NCBI GenBank assembly: GCA_964017045.1
Contig: OZ024795.1
Span: forward strand, 53,855,350-53,919,349
Direction: 5' to 3'
DNA length: 64,000 nt
Origin: Omphiscola glabra
Taxonomy: Eukaryota > Mollusca > Gastropoda > Lymnaeidae
The position numbers and the translations under genes were made by a program. The number at the start of each line of letters is the position of its first letter. Positions within the stretch are counted from its first letter, which is position 1. The notes below the pieces were generated by a model. The model ran no database searches. It worked only from the letters and a program-made list of their open reading frames with translations, and was not told where the DNA came from. This document shows, in pieces, positions 48,801-51,171 of the stretch.

Positions 48801-50425
48801 AATCAGTTATAACTTTTAAATTCCGTTTGAACTTTTAAATTCCGTTTGAACTTTTAAATTCCGTTTGAACTTTTAAATTCCGTTTGAACTTGTAAATTCC
48901 GTTAGAACTTGTAAATTCAGTTATAAATTTTATAATAAAAAGTGACTGGAATTTTAGGGATATTCAATTGAAACTACATTTCTAGGCGAGGTCTCTACTG
49001 ACAACACGTCCCCGTTCACTGTCAGATCCTATATCCTTACCTGGATCGCCGGTGGGCTACAAAGTAGCCAGGTAGTACAGTGTACTGGTCACTCTGATCT
49101 ATAGGCAAGAAAACGTCATCGCTGTCGGCATCAATAAACTCCAAGTATGAGCCAGTCAGTCGCACCTGTTTTGAGGTCATGAGGTCGGGTGCGCTGCCCG
49201 TGTCATCAGATGCCGACACACGAGCACGGCGGGAAACACTACTCTTGGAGTCCTCGTACCCCGTGTCAACATGGCGAAGGGGCGATGTGGTCGAGCTCGC
49301 GCGGCCGGTTTCACTGCCACTTCTGGAATCTTTGGACACTCCCTGTACATGAGCACACGGCGGTTGATCCCCGCAGGAAAGCTGATCAAAGCATCCAAGG
49401 GAACACCGGTCGGTATCACAGGTCCCATCACCTGGCGCAGGCGAGCTGTCCCTCTTGCCACGTGAACGAATCGTTGACGAGGCATGCCGTTGTACGGTCA
49501 GATCTTGGTCCAGATCCGTCTCCTGGAAGGCCAGGTGCCGCTCTGGTGGTCTGGAATGGTTTTTAGAGCGGTCTTCCATCCCGTGGAGGACCACAACGGA
49601 CCGCTCAGAAATTCGCCCGGCACATTCGGCAAGATGGGCTACGGTCCTATCTTGTAATTTTGTCCACTCGGTCAGCGTGCTGAGCTTCGGGCGGGCAGGG
49701 CACCGCGACAGATCGGTGACAGCTTCGTGACCATTGTAAATAAAGAAATAAGGCCTTTGGACAGCGCAGTTAGGTCCATTGCAGCAGGCGCTCCATGGAC
49801 CCGGCGAGTATTGACAGCTCGTCTTGTTAGTCGGCCGATGCCTGGTCTTATCCGTGTCAGAAAACTCGCCTCTCGCATTTGGTGCCACCCTCACTCCCCG
49901 TCTCCCACTGTCTGACAGCCAACTACCCTGCTGTACCCCGGGCATCGACTCGACAGATTTGGCTTTTACAGAGCGGTGCCTCGTCTCTGCGACCCGGGGC
50001 CCGAGGCGCCAATAGTTCTCATTTCTCGCTGACCCCCCGAGTGACCCCGCCACTATATTTGGCACTATGATATGTTGACGTGCCAGCCAGTGCTGGTGGT
50101 AGACCGGGGCCGTTACCCTGCTGTGGCCTTTATCGACTGGTGGCCAGTCGTGGACAGTGCCGGCCAAAAATACCCGACCTGAATTGAAATTACACTTTAC
50201 TGCCCCGGGGTCAGCGGGCCTCCGTGAGGGTGGTTTATTTTTTCTGTCTCGGATCTGGTTATCGCGTGGGTTGAGCGCGCCTGTCGCCGTCTGGAAGACT
50301 CCGAAGAGGCGCCGGGAGCCGGGGACTGCGTTGGTGCAGGGCGGCTGGACACTGGACGTCAGACGGACTGGACCGTCACCATCGCTGGTTTTACCAACCA
50401 AATAAACAAACATCTCGACTCCACT
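748..50425 (-). CDS. RAPGEF2: PDZ-GEF / Rap guanine nucleotide exchange factor (RAPGEF2/6 orthologue), 21 exons, partial at both ends
   Basis: The family exchanges GDP for GTP on Rap1/Rap2 at membranes and junctions. Coding exons in order of transcription: 50425-49041, 38563-38488, 25657-25514, 24350-24129, 23734-23630, 23213-23023, 22264-22147, 21061-20957, 19984-19820, 19397-19290, 15905-15702, 11193-11085, 10527-10284, 9720-9483, 9208-9144, 8900-8793, 2637-2403, 2029-1930, 1595-1468, 1186-1103, 894-748. All borders are GT/AG and the phases match, giving 1427 codons. Counting from the first codon of the first exon, the domains are: end of a first cNMP-binding-like domain (about 440-490), acidic linker (536-644), second cNMP-binding-like domain (645-760), RasGEF-N (780-900), PDZ (900-977), Ras-association (1098-1195) and RasGEF (1196-1427). 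Assignment rests on my knowledge of vertebrate RAPGEF2/6, which the exons match in order and closely. The N-terminal start and the C-terminal tail were not found. Invertebrates usually have a single PDZ-GEF, so RAPGEF2 versus RAPGEF6 is not meaningful here. Confidence 0.95.
1103..1186 (-). CDS. RAPGEF2: RAPGEF2 exon 20: RasGEF domain
   Basis: A 28-codon phase-0 exon reading [20 protein letters not shown] and then SEHVQPPY (vertebrate [20 protein letters not shown], then SQNLQPPI). Borders are acctctcag|GATCTC and CCATAT|GTAGGT. Confidence 0.96.
1468..1595 (-). CDS. RAPGEF2: RAPGEF2 exon 19: RasGEF catalytic core
   Basis: A 128-nt exon, in phase 1 and out phase 0. It reads [20 protein letters not shown] and then [20 protein letters not shown]. 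NFNSxxAIxSGLxxxxxxRLxxTW is the core RasGEF signature. The acceptor is ttcatcag|AACATT. The donor GAG|GTTGGT is not a strong match to consensus, but the frame and homology support it. Confidence 0.96.
1930..2029 (-). CDS. RAPGEF2: RAPGEF2 exon 18: RasGEF domain
   Basis: A 100-nt exon, in phase 0 and out phase 1, reading [20 protein letters not shown] and then [13 protein letters not shown]. Vertebrate RAPGEF2 has [32 protein letters not shown]. Borders are tccttcag|CTTGTG and GCCA|GTAAGT. Confidence 0.97.
2403..2637 (-). CDS. RAPGEF2: RAPGEF2 exon 17: start of the catalytic RasGEF domain
   Basis: A 235-nt exon, in phase 2 and out phase 0. It reads [40 protein letters not shown] and [20 protein letters not shown]. 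The helix-1 core of the RasGEF domain ([21 protein letters not shown]) is intact. It has a long pyrimidine tract and acceptor acttag|GTACTA, and donor GCAGAG|GTGAGG. Confidence 0.97.
2638..8792 (-). other. 6.2-kb intron between exons 16 and 17
   Basis: AT-rich sequence with no exon detected. Small repeats: a 43-bp dimer (2796-2878), a 122-bp dimer (3484-3725), about four 49-bp units (4870-5035), three 39-bp units (5540-5655), eleven 33-bp units (5702-6065) and three 47-bp units (7287-7428). A purine-rich poly-G stretch lies near 7765-7788. The open frames here are short and unconvincing. Confidence 0.6.
5702..6065. repeat. Minisatellite, 33 bp x 11
   Basis: The unit contains gagagctgtttaattcccag. 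Because 33 is a multiple of three, it gives an open frame with an 11-residue period ([11 protein letters not shown]) that I regard as noncoding. Confidence 0.95.
8793..8900 (-). CDS. RAPGEF2: RAPGEF2 exon 16: end of the Ras-association domain
   Basis: A 108-nt exon, phase 2 at both ends. It reads [20 protein letters not shown] and then [15 protein letters not shown]; the family has [34 protein letters not shown]. Borders are ctcccag|CAACTA and GGACG|GTGAGT. Confidence 0.95.
9144..9208 (-). CDS. RAPGEF2: RAPGEF2 exon 15: Ras-association domain, helix 1
   Basis: A 65-nt exon, in phase 0 and out phase 2, reading [20 protein letters not shown] (vertebrate [21 protein letters not shown]). Borders are atttTAG|GAAACT and AGTTG|GTATGT. 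Confidence 0.95.
9483..9720 (-). CDS. RAPGEF2: RAPGEF2 exon 14: Ser-rich linker and start of the Ras-association domain
   Basis: A 238-nt exon, in phase 2 and out phase 0. A Ser-rich stretch ([17 protein letters not shown]) is followed by [10 protein letters not shown] and then the first strands of the RA domain, [20 protein letters not shown]. The family has SSSNPDLLQ and [20 protein letters not shown]. The acceptor is tattTAG|TCGTG and the donor CACAAG|GTACAC. Confidence 0.95.
10085..10256. repeat. Minisatellite, 42 bp x 4
   Basis: The unit contains gagtttggacaccagcagcc. It starts about 30 bp beyond the donor of RAPGEF2 exon 13. Confidence 0.9.
10284..10527 (-). CDS. RAPGEF2: RAPGEF2 exon 13: basic linker between PDZ and Ras-association domains
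   Basis: A 244-nt exon, in phase 1 and out phase 2. It starts [12 protein letters not shown] (vertebrate FKELLTRLSEEKRN) and contains [10 protein letters not shown] and STSKLRKAL. The family linker likewise has RYSIPDL and a GRNKLKKIL motif. The acceptor is cattgtag|AATTTA and the donor ACGG|GTGAGT. Confidence 0.93.
11085..11193 (-). CDS. RAPGEF2: RAPGEF2 exon 12: end of the PDZ domain
   Basis: A 109-nt exon, in phase 0 and out phase 1. It reads [20 protein letters not shown] and then [16 protein letters not shown], completing the PDZ domain (ILEVNG and a LxxTxLSITVK strand). The acceptor is tcctcag|ATTCTA. The donor CAAG|GTCGGT is weaker than the others. The 4.5-kb intron before it holds the 35-bp array and a retrotransposon. 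Confidence 0.95.
11503..13906. repeat. Minisatellite, 35 bp x about 68
   Basis: The unit contains atagctgagtcagggttcta then tcacattgacaatga. It is highly uniform; the main variants are GAATAG or GAGTAG and GCTGAG or GCCGAG. Most copies carry TGAGTCA. It lies in the intron between exons 11 and 12. Confidence 0.97.
14371..14550. repeat. Minisatellite, 29 bp x 6, inside a retrotransposon 3' UTR
   Basis: The unit contains cttagccatatcagggactt. The related solo 3' end at 19.4-19.7 kb lacks it, so it expanded after insertion or in a sublineage. Confidence 0.9.
14936..15008. repeat. Short array, 17 bp x 4-5, inside the retrotransposon RT region
   Basis: Unit tctttgaggtagaacag. It is a duplicated piece of the RLFYLK coding segment, so the array was born from element sequence. 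Confidence 0.9.
15430..15622. repeat. Minisatellite, 17 bp x 11
   Basis: Unit catccatttgctcatgt with a ccaattg variant. It ends about 80 bp from the donor of exon 11. Its length is not a multiple of three, so all frames cycle and stay open. Confidence 0.95.
15702..15905 (-). CDS. RAPGEF2: RAPGEF2 exon 11: end of RasGEF-N and first part of the PDZ domain
   Basis: A 68-codon phase-0 exon. It starts [20 protein letters not shown] and runs into the PDZ fold with [20 protein letters not shown] and then [21 protein letters not shown] is the carboxylate-binding loop, and AGLKRGDQ is the usual PDZ helix and strand. The acceptor is tttgacag|AAGATG and the donor ATCAG|GTACGT. Confidence 0.97.
15906..19289 (-). 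other. 3.4-kb intron between exons 10 and 11
   Basis: Mostly very AT-rich single-copy sequence. It contains a 55-bp dimer (15993-16106), a 37-bp dimer (18248-18318) and one GC-rich island with a palindrome-like gccggccggcgccggcggcc near 18540. No exon was seen. Confidence 0.6.
19290..19397 (-). CDS. RAPGEF2: RAPGEF2 exon 10: RasGEF-N domain, second part
   Basis: A 36-codon phase-0 exon reading [20 protein letters not shown] and then [16 protein letters not shown]. Vertebrate RAPGEF2 has [20 protein letters not shown]. The acceptor is caccag|GTAACC and the donor GAG|GTAAGG. A solo retrotransposon 3' end sits only a few bases upstream of this acceptor. Confidence 0.97.
19405..19700 (-). mobile_element. 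Solo 3' end of the same non-LTR retrotransposon family
   Basis: This segment shares the tail of the 14.2-15.4 kb element: plus-strand agataagattctt..tgatccaaa, then ttgatgacattgtacat, then ggagcat..tggtaaagt..tacagactgggt. The end is a short AGATA repeat. The copy is strongly 5'-truncated and has no coding remnant worth naming. It lies just upstream of exon 10. Confidence 0.65.
19820..19984 (-). CDS. RAPGEF2: RAPGEF2 exon 9: RasGEF-N (REM) domain, first part
   Basis: A 55-codon phase-0 exon reading [40 protein letters not shown] and [10 protein letters not shown]. [15 protein letters not shown] is the hallmark of the RasGEF N-terminal motif. The acceptor is tattgcag|GGAACC and the donor AGT|GTAAGT. 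Confidence 0.97.
20358..20630. repeat. Minisatellite, about 69 bp x 4
   Basis: The unit contains gatagatatgcatcctcctg and then gtaaaacaatcaagtagc. Confidence 0.92.
20957..21061 (-). CDS. RAPGEF2: RAPGEF2 exon 8: linker into the RasGEF-N domain
   Basis: A 35-codon phase-0 exon beginning [20 protein letters not shown] and continuing [15 protein letters not shown]. Vertebrate RAPGEF2 has GEIVMVKEHRELD and RKGHIVIKGTSERL here. The acceptor is cctaaag|GGTGAA and the donor AAGG|GTGAGT. Confidence 0.95.
21188..21815. repeat. Minisatellite, 35 bp x about 18
   Basis: The unit contains catcagtcaatctaggccag then gtgaagctgatatgc. Several 31-bp units lack GATA or similar. It starts about 130 bp upstream of the exon 8 acceptor. 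Confidence 0.95.
22147..22264 (-). CDS. RAPGEF2: RAPGEF2 exon 7: second cNMP-binding-like domain, phosphate-cassette region
   Basis: A 118-nt exon entered in phase 2 and leaving in phase 0. It reads [20 protein letters not shown] and then [19 protein letters not shown]. The position of the usual FGE...RAA cyclic-nucleotide cassette is taken by FGISPT..., as in vertebrate PDZ-GEFs, so binding of cAMP or cGMP is not expected. The acceptor is tttcag|C and the donor CATCAG|GTACAT. Confidence 0.95.
22310..22835. repeat. Two adjacent minisatellites (about 62 bp x 6; 30 bp x 5)
   Basis: The first unit contains gacatctgtagggcactggg (22310-22690). The second contains acacaaagtatcaatcattt (22695-22835). 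Both lie between exons 6 and 7. Confidence 0.92.
22875..22990. repeat. Degenerate array, about 27 bp x 4
   Basis: The unit contains acattagacaattgttcccat. It lies just before the donor of exon 6. Confidence 0.75.
23023..23213 (-). CDS. RAPGEF2: RAPGEF2 exon 6: second cNMP-binding-like domain, first part
   Basis: A 191-nt exon, in phase 0 and out phase 2. It reads [20 protein letters not shown], then the beta-roll segment [20 protein letters not shown] and LQMGD. Vertebrate RAPGEF2 has [20 protein letters not shown] at the same place. The acceptor is gatcgcag|GCATTC and the donor GACAG|GTGAGG. Confidence 0.95.
23250..23490. repeat. Minisatellite, 29 bp x 8
   Basis: The unit contains catttcattggggggcttct. 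It starts about 35 bp upstream of the exon 6 acceptor, so it overlaps the region where a branch point would lie. Confidence 0.95.
23630..23734 (-). CDS. RAPGEF2: RAPGEF2 exon 5: helix before the second cNMP-binding-like domain
   Basis: A 35-codon phase-0 exon. It reads [20 protein letters not shown] and then [12 protein letters not shown], closely matching vertebrate [27 protein letters not shown]. The acceptor is ctag|TCCTCC and the donor AAAG|GTGATG. Confidence 0.94.
24129..24350 (-). CDS. RAPGEF2: RAPGEF2 exon 4: Ser-rich and acidic linker
   Basis: A 74-codon phase-0 exon reading [12 protein letters not shown] at its start and [13 protein letters not shown] at its end, with [11 protein letters not shown] between. 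It corresponds to the vertebrate stretch LHLTDSLHPQ ... SDSGSSSLSD ... VDSEDDDDEE that precedes the second cNMP-binding domain. The donor is GAG|GTAAGA. The acceptor is a tandem CAGCAG (NAGNAG), so the first Gln may be optional. Confidence 0.92.
24665..24850. repeat. Minisatellite, 15 bp x 12
   Basis: Unit gagcagagtatagat, nearly perfect. It gives periodic open frames on the minus strand that are not genes. Confidence 0.96.
25060..25527. repeat. Minisatellite, 42 bp x about 11, containing the exon 3 splice donor
   Basis: The unit contains agaagtcatacctgttctat and then aacgttgatgaccatctctg. On the minus strand each unit includes the last 12 bases of RAPGEF2 exon 3 plus its GT donor (TAGAACAG|GTATGAC). 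The unit nearest the exon is the real boundary. Confidence 0.95.
25514..25657 (-). CDS. RAPGEF2: RAPGEF2 exon 3: linker after the first cNMP-binding-like domain
   Basis: A 48-codon exon, phase 0 at both ends, beginning [10 protein letters not shown] (the family has VDY or IDYP after SEMIV) and ending NSDSVIEQ. The acceptor is ctgtgaacag-like (tcacag|ATTGAC) and the donor GAACAG|GTATGAC. The donor and the last 12 exonic bases are copied about ten times in the adjoining 42-bp array. This exon can receive either exon 2 or the alternative first exon at 26495-26635, since both end in phase 0. Confidence 0.88.
25695..26382. repeat. Two adjacent minisatellites (about 54 bp x 3; 31 bp x 17)
   Basis: The first contains gtgattgaacacaggggaac (25695-25860). 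The second contains gaaagttgtctgcataaatc (25860-26382). They lie between exon 3 and the alternative first exon. Confidence 0.95.
26495..26635 (-). CDS. Candidate alternative first coding exon of the RAPGEF2 gene
   Basis: This open segment lies in the intron between exons 2 and 3. It runs from an ATG, with an in-frame TGA four codons upstream, through 47 codons to a consensus-like donor (GATCAG|GTAAAT). It reads [20 protein letters not shown], then [20 protein letters not shown] and LVLTRDQ. A second in-frame ATG lies at codon 20. It ends in phase 0, exactly what exon 3 accepts. A product starting here would omit the first cNMP-binding-like domain and the giant exon. I do not recognise the sequence. 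No convincing promoter motif was seen upstream. Confidence 0.5.
26865..27030. repeat. Minisatellite, about 44 bp x 4
   Basis: The unit contains gggtgagtagaaacagaatg. Confidence 0.9.
27170..27510. repeat. Two short arrays (21 bp x 5; degenerate about 25 bp)
   Basis: The first unit is aatgaagatgtcccctgcaa (27170-27280). The second is built on gggtcattgt plus A-runs (27375-27510). Confidence 0.8.
27548..28974. repeat. Minisatellite, 62 bp x about 23
   Basis: The unit contains acatgctagttaagctgttg, then aaatgtatcagattccccac, then acatgttaggtcctctgtac. Linked variants (AAAAGTACC with CCCCATAC) recur together, which suggests block duplication. Confidence 0.97.
29735..30275. repeat. Two adjacent minisatellites (50 bp x 4; 22 bp x 15)
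   Basis: The first contains aatgacttggtcaataccag (29735-29935). The second has unit gtcatgtgataactagggtt plus T-run (29950-30275) and contains TCATGTGA. Confidence 0.93.
30394..31632. repeat. Minisatellite, 21 bp x about 59
   Basis: The unit is ccacacagggccaaggcaat plus G. Because 21 is a multiple of three, several frames on both strands stay open for 300-450 codons with a 7-residue period (e.g. [21 protein letters not shown]). No start context, splice signal or non-repeat flank supports coding. Confidence 0.97.
31745..33025. repeat. Minisatellite, 48-60 bp x about 22, variable unit length
   Basis: The unit contains gatgtggtggtttgtgatgt, then gagggagaacatatgctgga, then gtccttcttaagtgatacaa. 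Units differ by short deletions (AT in ATATG, and CTT), and one compound form with a gattggagggaga segment appears twice. Confidence 0.95.
33026..33645. repeat. Degenerate minisatellite, about 23 bp x 27
   Basis: The unit is gatgagatatggtggacaca plus GTG. Its decay rises towards both edges. It directly abuts the previous array. Confidence 0.92.
33654..33773 (-). CDS. Candidate cassette exon, 40 codons, phase 0/0
   Basis: A stretch of non-repeated sequence between two minisatellites. The acceptor has a good pyrimidine tract (ttatttccttttcaag|CCG), and the donor is ATG|GTAGAG. The exact length is 120 nt and only the phase-0 frame is open. It would read [20 protein letters not shown] and then [20 protein letters not shown]. 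It sits in the phase-0 intron between exons 2 and 3, so inclusion would add 40 residues after SEMIV without a frameshift. No homology is recognised, so it could be chance. Confidence 0.3.
33825..34560. repeat. Two adjacent minisatellites (31 bp x 7; 47 bp x 9)
   Basis: The first contains ccttttcaagcgtctataga (33825-34035). The second contains gagatagtttgttagagata and cagattctactggacataaa (34120-34560). Confidence 0.95.
34640..35218. repeat. Two adjacent minisatellites (about 45 bp x 3; 44 bp x 9)
   Basis: The first contains ttgtcaaccactgtcaaaca with C-runs (34640-34785). The second contains aacttaaagaagaagaaaac (34826-35218) and is almost perfectly uniform, suggesting a recent expansion. Confidence 0.95.
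35360..35650. repeat. Minisatellite, about 41 bp x 7
   Basis: The unit contains ttcttggtccaaccaaacct and then aatatgcttcaatggggta. Confidence 0.93.
35830..36131 (+). mobile_element. 3' terminal fragment of a non-LTR retrotransposon
   Basis: A plus-strand frame reads [30 protein letters not shown], stop, [17 protein letters not shown], stop. It is followed at once by a short ATG-type microsatellite tail. The [10 protein letters not shown] and SSV.PQR pattern is typical of the extreme C-terminus of many invertebrate LINE polyproteins. The in-frame stop shows decay. A GAGGAAGACAGAGAAAAAG unit is tandemly repeated inside it. Confidence 0.6.
36130..36375. repeat. Degenerate array, about 55 bp x 4
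   Basis: The unit contains gggtagctcaactttggggg and then tacagtattgtcacagtact. Confidence 0.8.
36620..37920. repeat. Minisatellite, 20-21 bp x about 62
   Basis: The unit is gtgggtttaaggtgatggta plus T. Variants (GAGTGTTT, GGACTT, GGGGTG) recur in blocks. It gives periodic frames such as HHLKPTY and VMVCGFK, which I treat as noncoding. Confidence 0.96.
37920..38360. repeat. Minisatellite, about 65 bp x 6, related to the preceding array
   Basis: The unit contains gatgatgtatgtgggcttaa then ggtggtgatatgaagaaggt. It shares the GTATGTGGG..TTAAGGTG core with the 21-bp array, so the two may have a common origin. It ends about 130 bp from the donor of exon 2. Confidence 0.9.
38488..38563 (-). CDS. 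RAPGEF2: RAPGEF2 exon 2: end of the first cNMP-binding-like domain
   Basis: A 76-nt exon with acceptor gtccacag|TTTTGG and donor ATTGTG|GTAAGT. Entered in phase 2, it reads [20 protein letters not shown] followed by ASEMIV. This matches the vertebrate long-isoform segment SFGKRSAGSFRRGCECIVLE followed by PSEMIVVDY. It anchors the giant exon about 10.5 kb upstream to the rest of the gene, because it needs a phase-2 partner ending just before SFG. Confidence 0.9.
39088..39165. mobile_element. Short inverted-repeat element (MITE-like)
   Basis: The ends are tagtagggctgtcgac and ttgacagccctactg, a nearly perfect 12-14 bp inverted repeat around about 50 bp. The CAGTAGGGCTGTC type of end is seen in several hAT-derived MITEs. 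No convincing target duplication was found. Confidence 0.4.
39178..39302. repeat. Short array, about 19 bp x 7
   Basis: Unit tatgccctagaagaaggtc. Confidence 0.9.
39872..40712. repeat. Minisatellite, 43 bp x about 19.5
   Basis: The unit contains agtagccaaccatttaccat then ggagatcaaccatcgttgac. Variation is confined mostly to TTTACC or TTTGCC and CCATTT or CCGTTT. Confidence 0.96.
40745..40935. repeat. Minisatellite, about 49 bp x 4
   Basis: The unit contains aggtgagttcactctaagga and ggcacaaccgtcagaatgtg. Confidence 0.92.
41060..41250. repeat. Degenerate (CA)n-containing array with C-runs
   Basis: Four to five diverged units hold cacacacaca, then gatgatttg or catgattgg, then a CCCTCC-type run. 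Confidence 0.75.
41325..41900. repeat. 34-bp repeat split by a retrotransposon
   Basis: Units containing gcatgcatagaacaaatagt and gagaagtggaaa occur on both sides of the LINE fragment at 41405-41835, which entered the array. Confidence 0.85.
41405..41835 (-). mobile_element. L2/CR1/jockey-like retrotransposon, C-terminal fragment with 3' tail
   Basis: The minus strand encodes [60 protein letters not shown] and [20 protein letters not shown], then [11 protein letters not shown]. This is the typical C-terminus of L2/CR1-type LINEs. It is followed by a short UTR and a (TTA)n tail. The element is 5'-truncated. Both flanks carry AGAACAAATAGTGAGAAGTG, either a long target duplication or two units of the 34-bp repeat it landed in. 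Confidence 0.85.
42625..43075. repeat. Minisatellite, 79 bp x 5-6
   Basis: The unit contains atatcggagaaatctggact, then acagaataccggtgaaaagt, then ggaccctgcataaacagagt. Confidence 0.95.
43167..43572 (+). mobile_element. hAT-like nonautonomous transposon, copy A
   Basis: Imperfect terminal inverted repeats: CCGGCCTGCACAACATA at the left and GAGTTGTGCAGGCATG at the right. The flanking 8 bp are AAAAAGAG and AAACAGAG (7 of 8 identical), fitting a hAT target duplication. Inside are about ten 22-bp units (ACCCATTAGGCGGCCCGCAA) and then gtaacgaaatattctt, ttcggccca and gcccgccttacattttgag-type sequence shared with copy B. It has no coding capacity. Confidence 0.8.
43182..43407. repeat. Array of 22 bp x 10 inside hAT copy A
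   Basis: Unit caagtacccattaggcggcc plus CG. The same position in copy B holds four 22-bp units of related sequence. Confidence 0.92.
43808..44243. repeat. Two adjacent minisatellites (50 bp x 5; about 60 bp x 3)
   Basis: The first contains aaagaaaggtgtatgtagta (43808-44058). The second contains ggcatgggtaggcatctatg (44067-44243). Confidence 0.93.
44350..44555. repeat. Degenerate array, about 15 bp x 13
   Basis: Unit of the type tactttgaatccctg. Confidence 0.85.
44605..44975. repeat. Minisatellite, 30 bp x 12
   Basis: The unit contains cttgtgtagaccaacagaaa and gcagacttgt. It is open in several frames on both strands with 10-residue periods ([20 protein letters not shown]). Noncoding in my view. 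Confidence 0.95.
45066..45332. repeat. Minisatellite, 88 bp x 3
   Basis: The unit contains cgcccccatcatcgccttac and then ttgctacttacggtgggaga. The three copies are almost identical. Confidence 0.93.
45485..46627. repeat. Higher-order minisatellite, 48 bp (3 x 16 bp) x about 23
   Basis: Three related 16-mers follow each other: ggctcgcagtacaatt, agctagtggttcaatt and ggctagtggttctatt. Near the right end the trimer decays into dimers. Confidence 0.96.
46632..46885. repeat. Minisatellite, 15 bp x 17
   Basis: Unit ccgtctccgagtcat. It gives periodic Ser-Glu, Thr-Asp and Met-Thr-Arg frames on either strand, which I treat as noncoding. Confidence 0.95.
47065..47825. repeat. Two arrays (about 46 bp x 3-4; about 38 bp x 6)
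   Basis: The first contains gaggctatttccttgatgtt (47065-47215). The second contains catatgccaggggtaggaag (47580-47825). Between them lies about 360 bp of sequence in which I see nothing. Confidence 0.88.
47830..48268. repeat. Minisatellite, 39 bp x 11
   Basis: The unit contains gtcttctactgggttagaat then aggaatgtacacatgaa. Confidence 0.95.
48560..48930. repeat. Minisatellite, about 19 bp x 19
   Basis: Units of two types: gttataacttctaaaatca and gtttgaacttttaaattcc. It lies just downstream of the exon 1 donor in the gene's direction. Confidence 0.92.
49041..50425 (-). CDS. RAPGEF2: RAPGEF2 exon 1 in window: giant exon, end of the first cNMP-binding-like domain
   Basis: This is a single open exon of about 460 codons, much richer in GC than its surroundings. 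It ends at a consensus donor (CAG|GTAAGG) in phase 2. Its last residues, YFVAHRRS, join the next exon's SFGRRS and so reproduce the family block LPRSSFGKRS. The start is ambiguous. Either it uses an acceptor (ggtag|AGTGGAGTCGAG), giving [10 protein letters not shown], which could continue a family-type ILLSGSV strand, or translation begins at the ATG at 50413. An in-frame TAG overlaps the proposed acceptor, so the frame cannot extend further without splicing. Between these ends lie about 430 residues rich in Arg, Ser, Asp and Pro that I do not recognise and expect to be disordered. Vertebrate proteins have nothing comparable here. Undetected internal splicing could shorten the real product. 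Confidence 0.72.
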
Positions 50426-51171
50426 CTACCAGAACACCGCTCATGGTCCAAAACAGTTAGACTTTATAACAATAGAATTTGTTGTTGTTTCGCTTGTCCT
50501 ATCCAGACCTGAACGGTTAGAGCAGCTGTTCTTTTCTAGTGTAATGCATAACAAGGAGGTTAAATCAAATCATTAACTCTTGGCGTGGCCAACACATTTT
50601 TCAGCCATTAAGCTGACCCTAATGAAGAAGCCCTACAACAATATATGCACTATCGTCCCACAAGACAAGATGCTCAAGCTAAACCATCTTCACTCATTAA
50701 GAACGCCCACGTTATGTATTTACACTCTAACAGGCTGTATAGCCTGTTAGAACTGGATCCATATCCTACTCCTATAAAAATTAACCCAACACAAAAGAAA
50801 ACAAACAAGACATTTGTCACAATATCCATTTGTCACAATATCCATTTGTCACAATATCCATAGGAATGTGAAACTGCCAGGAAACATCGATATCCATTCG
50901 TAATTGGAAACCCTCCTCTGTCGTATTCTCCATCCTAAAAGCCAATTAGGCTATCTCCGCCTATGATTAGCCGACACGCCAGGGGCGAGACCCCTATGTA
51001 ATTACGTCTGGAATAACTTGCTCACACTCACACACACAGTGCTAATCTCGGGATATGTGGATCAAAGGTTTCACGTGGACAATAAGAGACACGTTTAGCA
51101 TTAGTTAATTACCATGATTATGGACACTAATGAGAGAGCCTTGATAAACAAGAACTCATAAGAGAGAGCCT
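50426..51171. other. Single-copy segment upstream of exon 1
   Basis: No exon found. A short atccatttgtcacaat repeat lies at 50810-50862. If exon 1 is a first exon starting at the ATG at 50413, its 5' UTR and promoter would be here, but no TATA box or other decisive element was recognised. Confidence 0.4.

Noticed and set aside
49189..50405. Plus-strand frames opposite the giant exon
   Set aside because: They are short shadows of a GC-rich minus-strand exon whose donor and downstream junction match the PDZ-GEF family.
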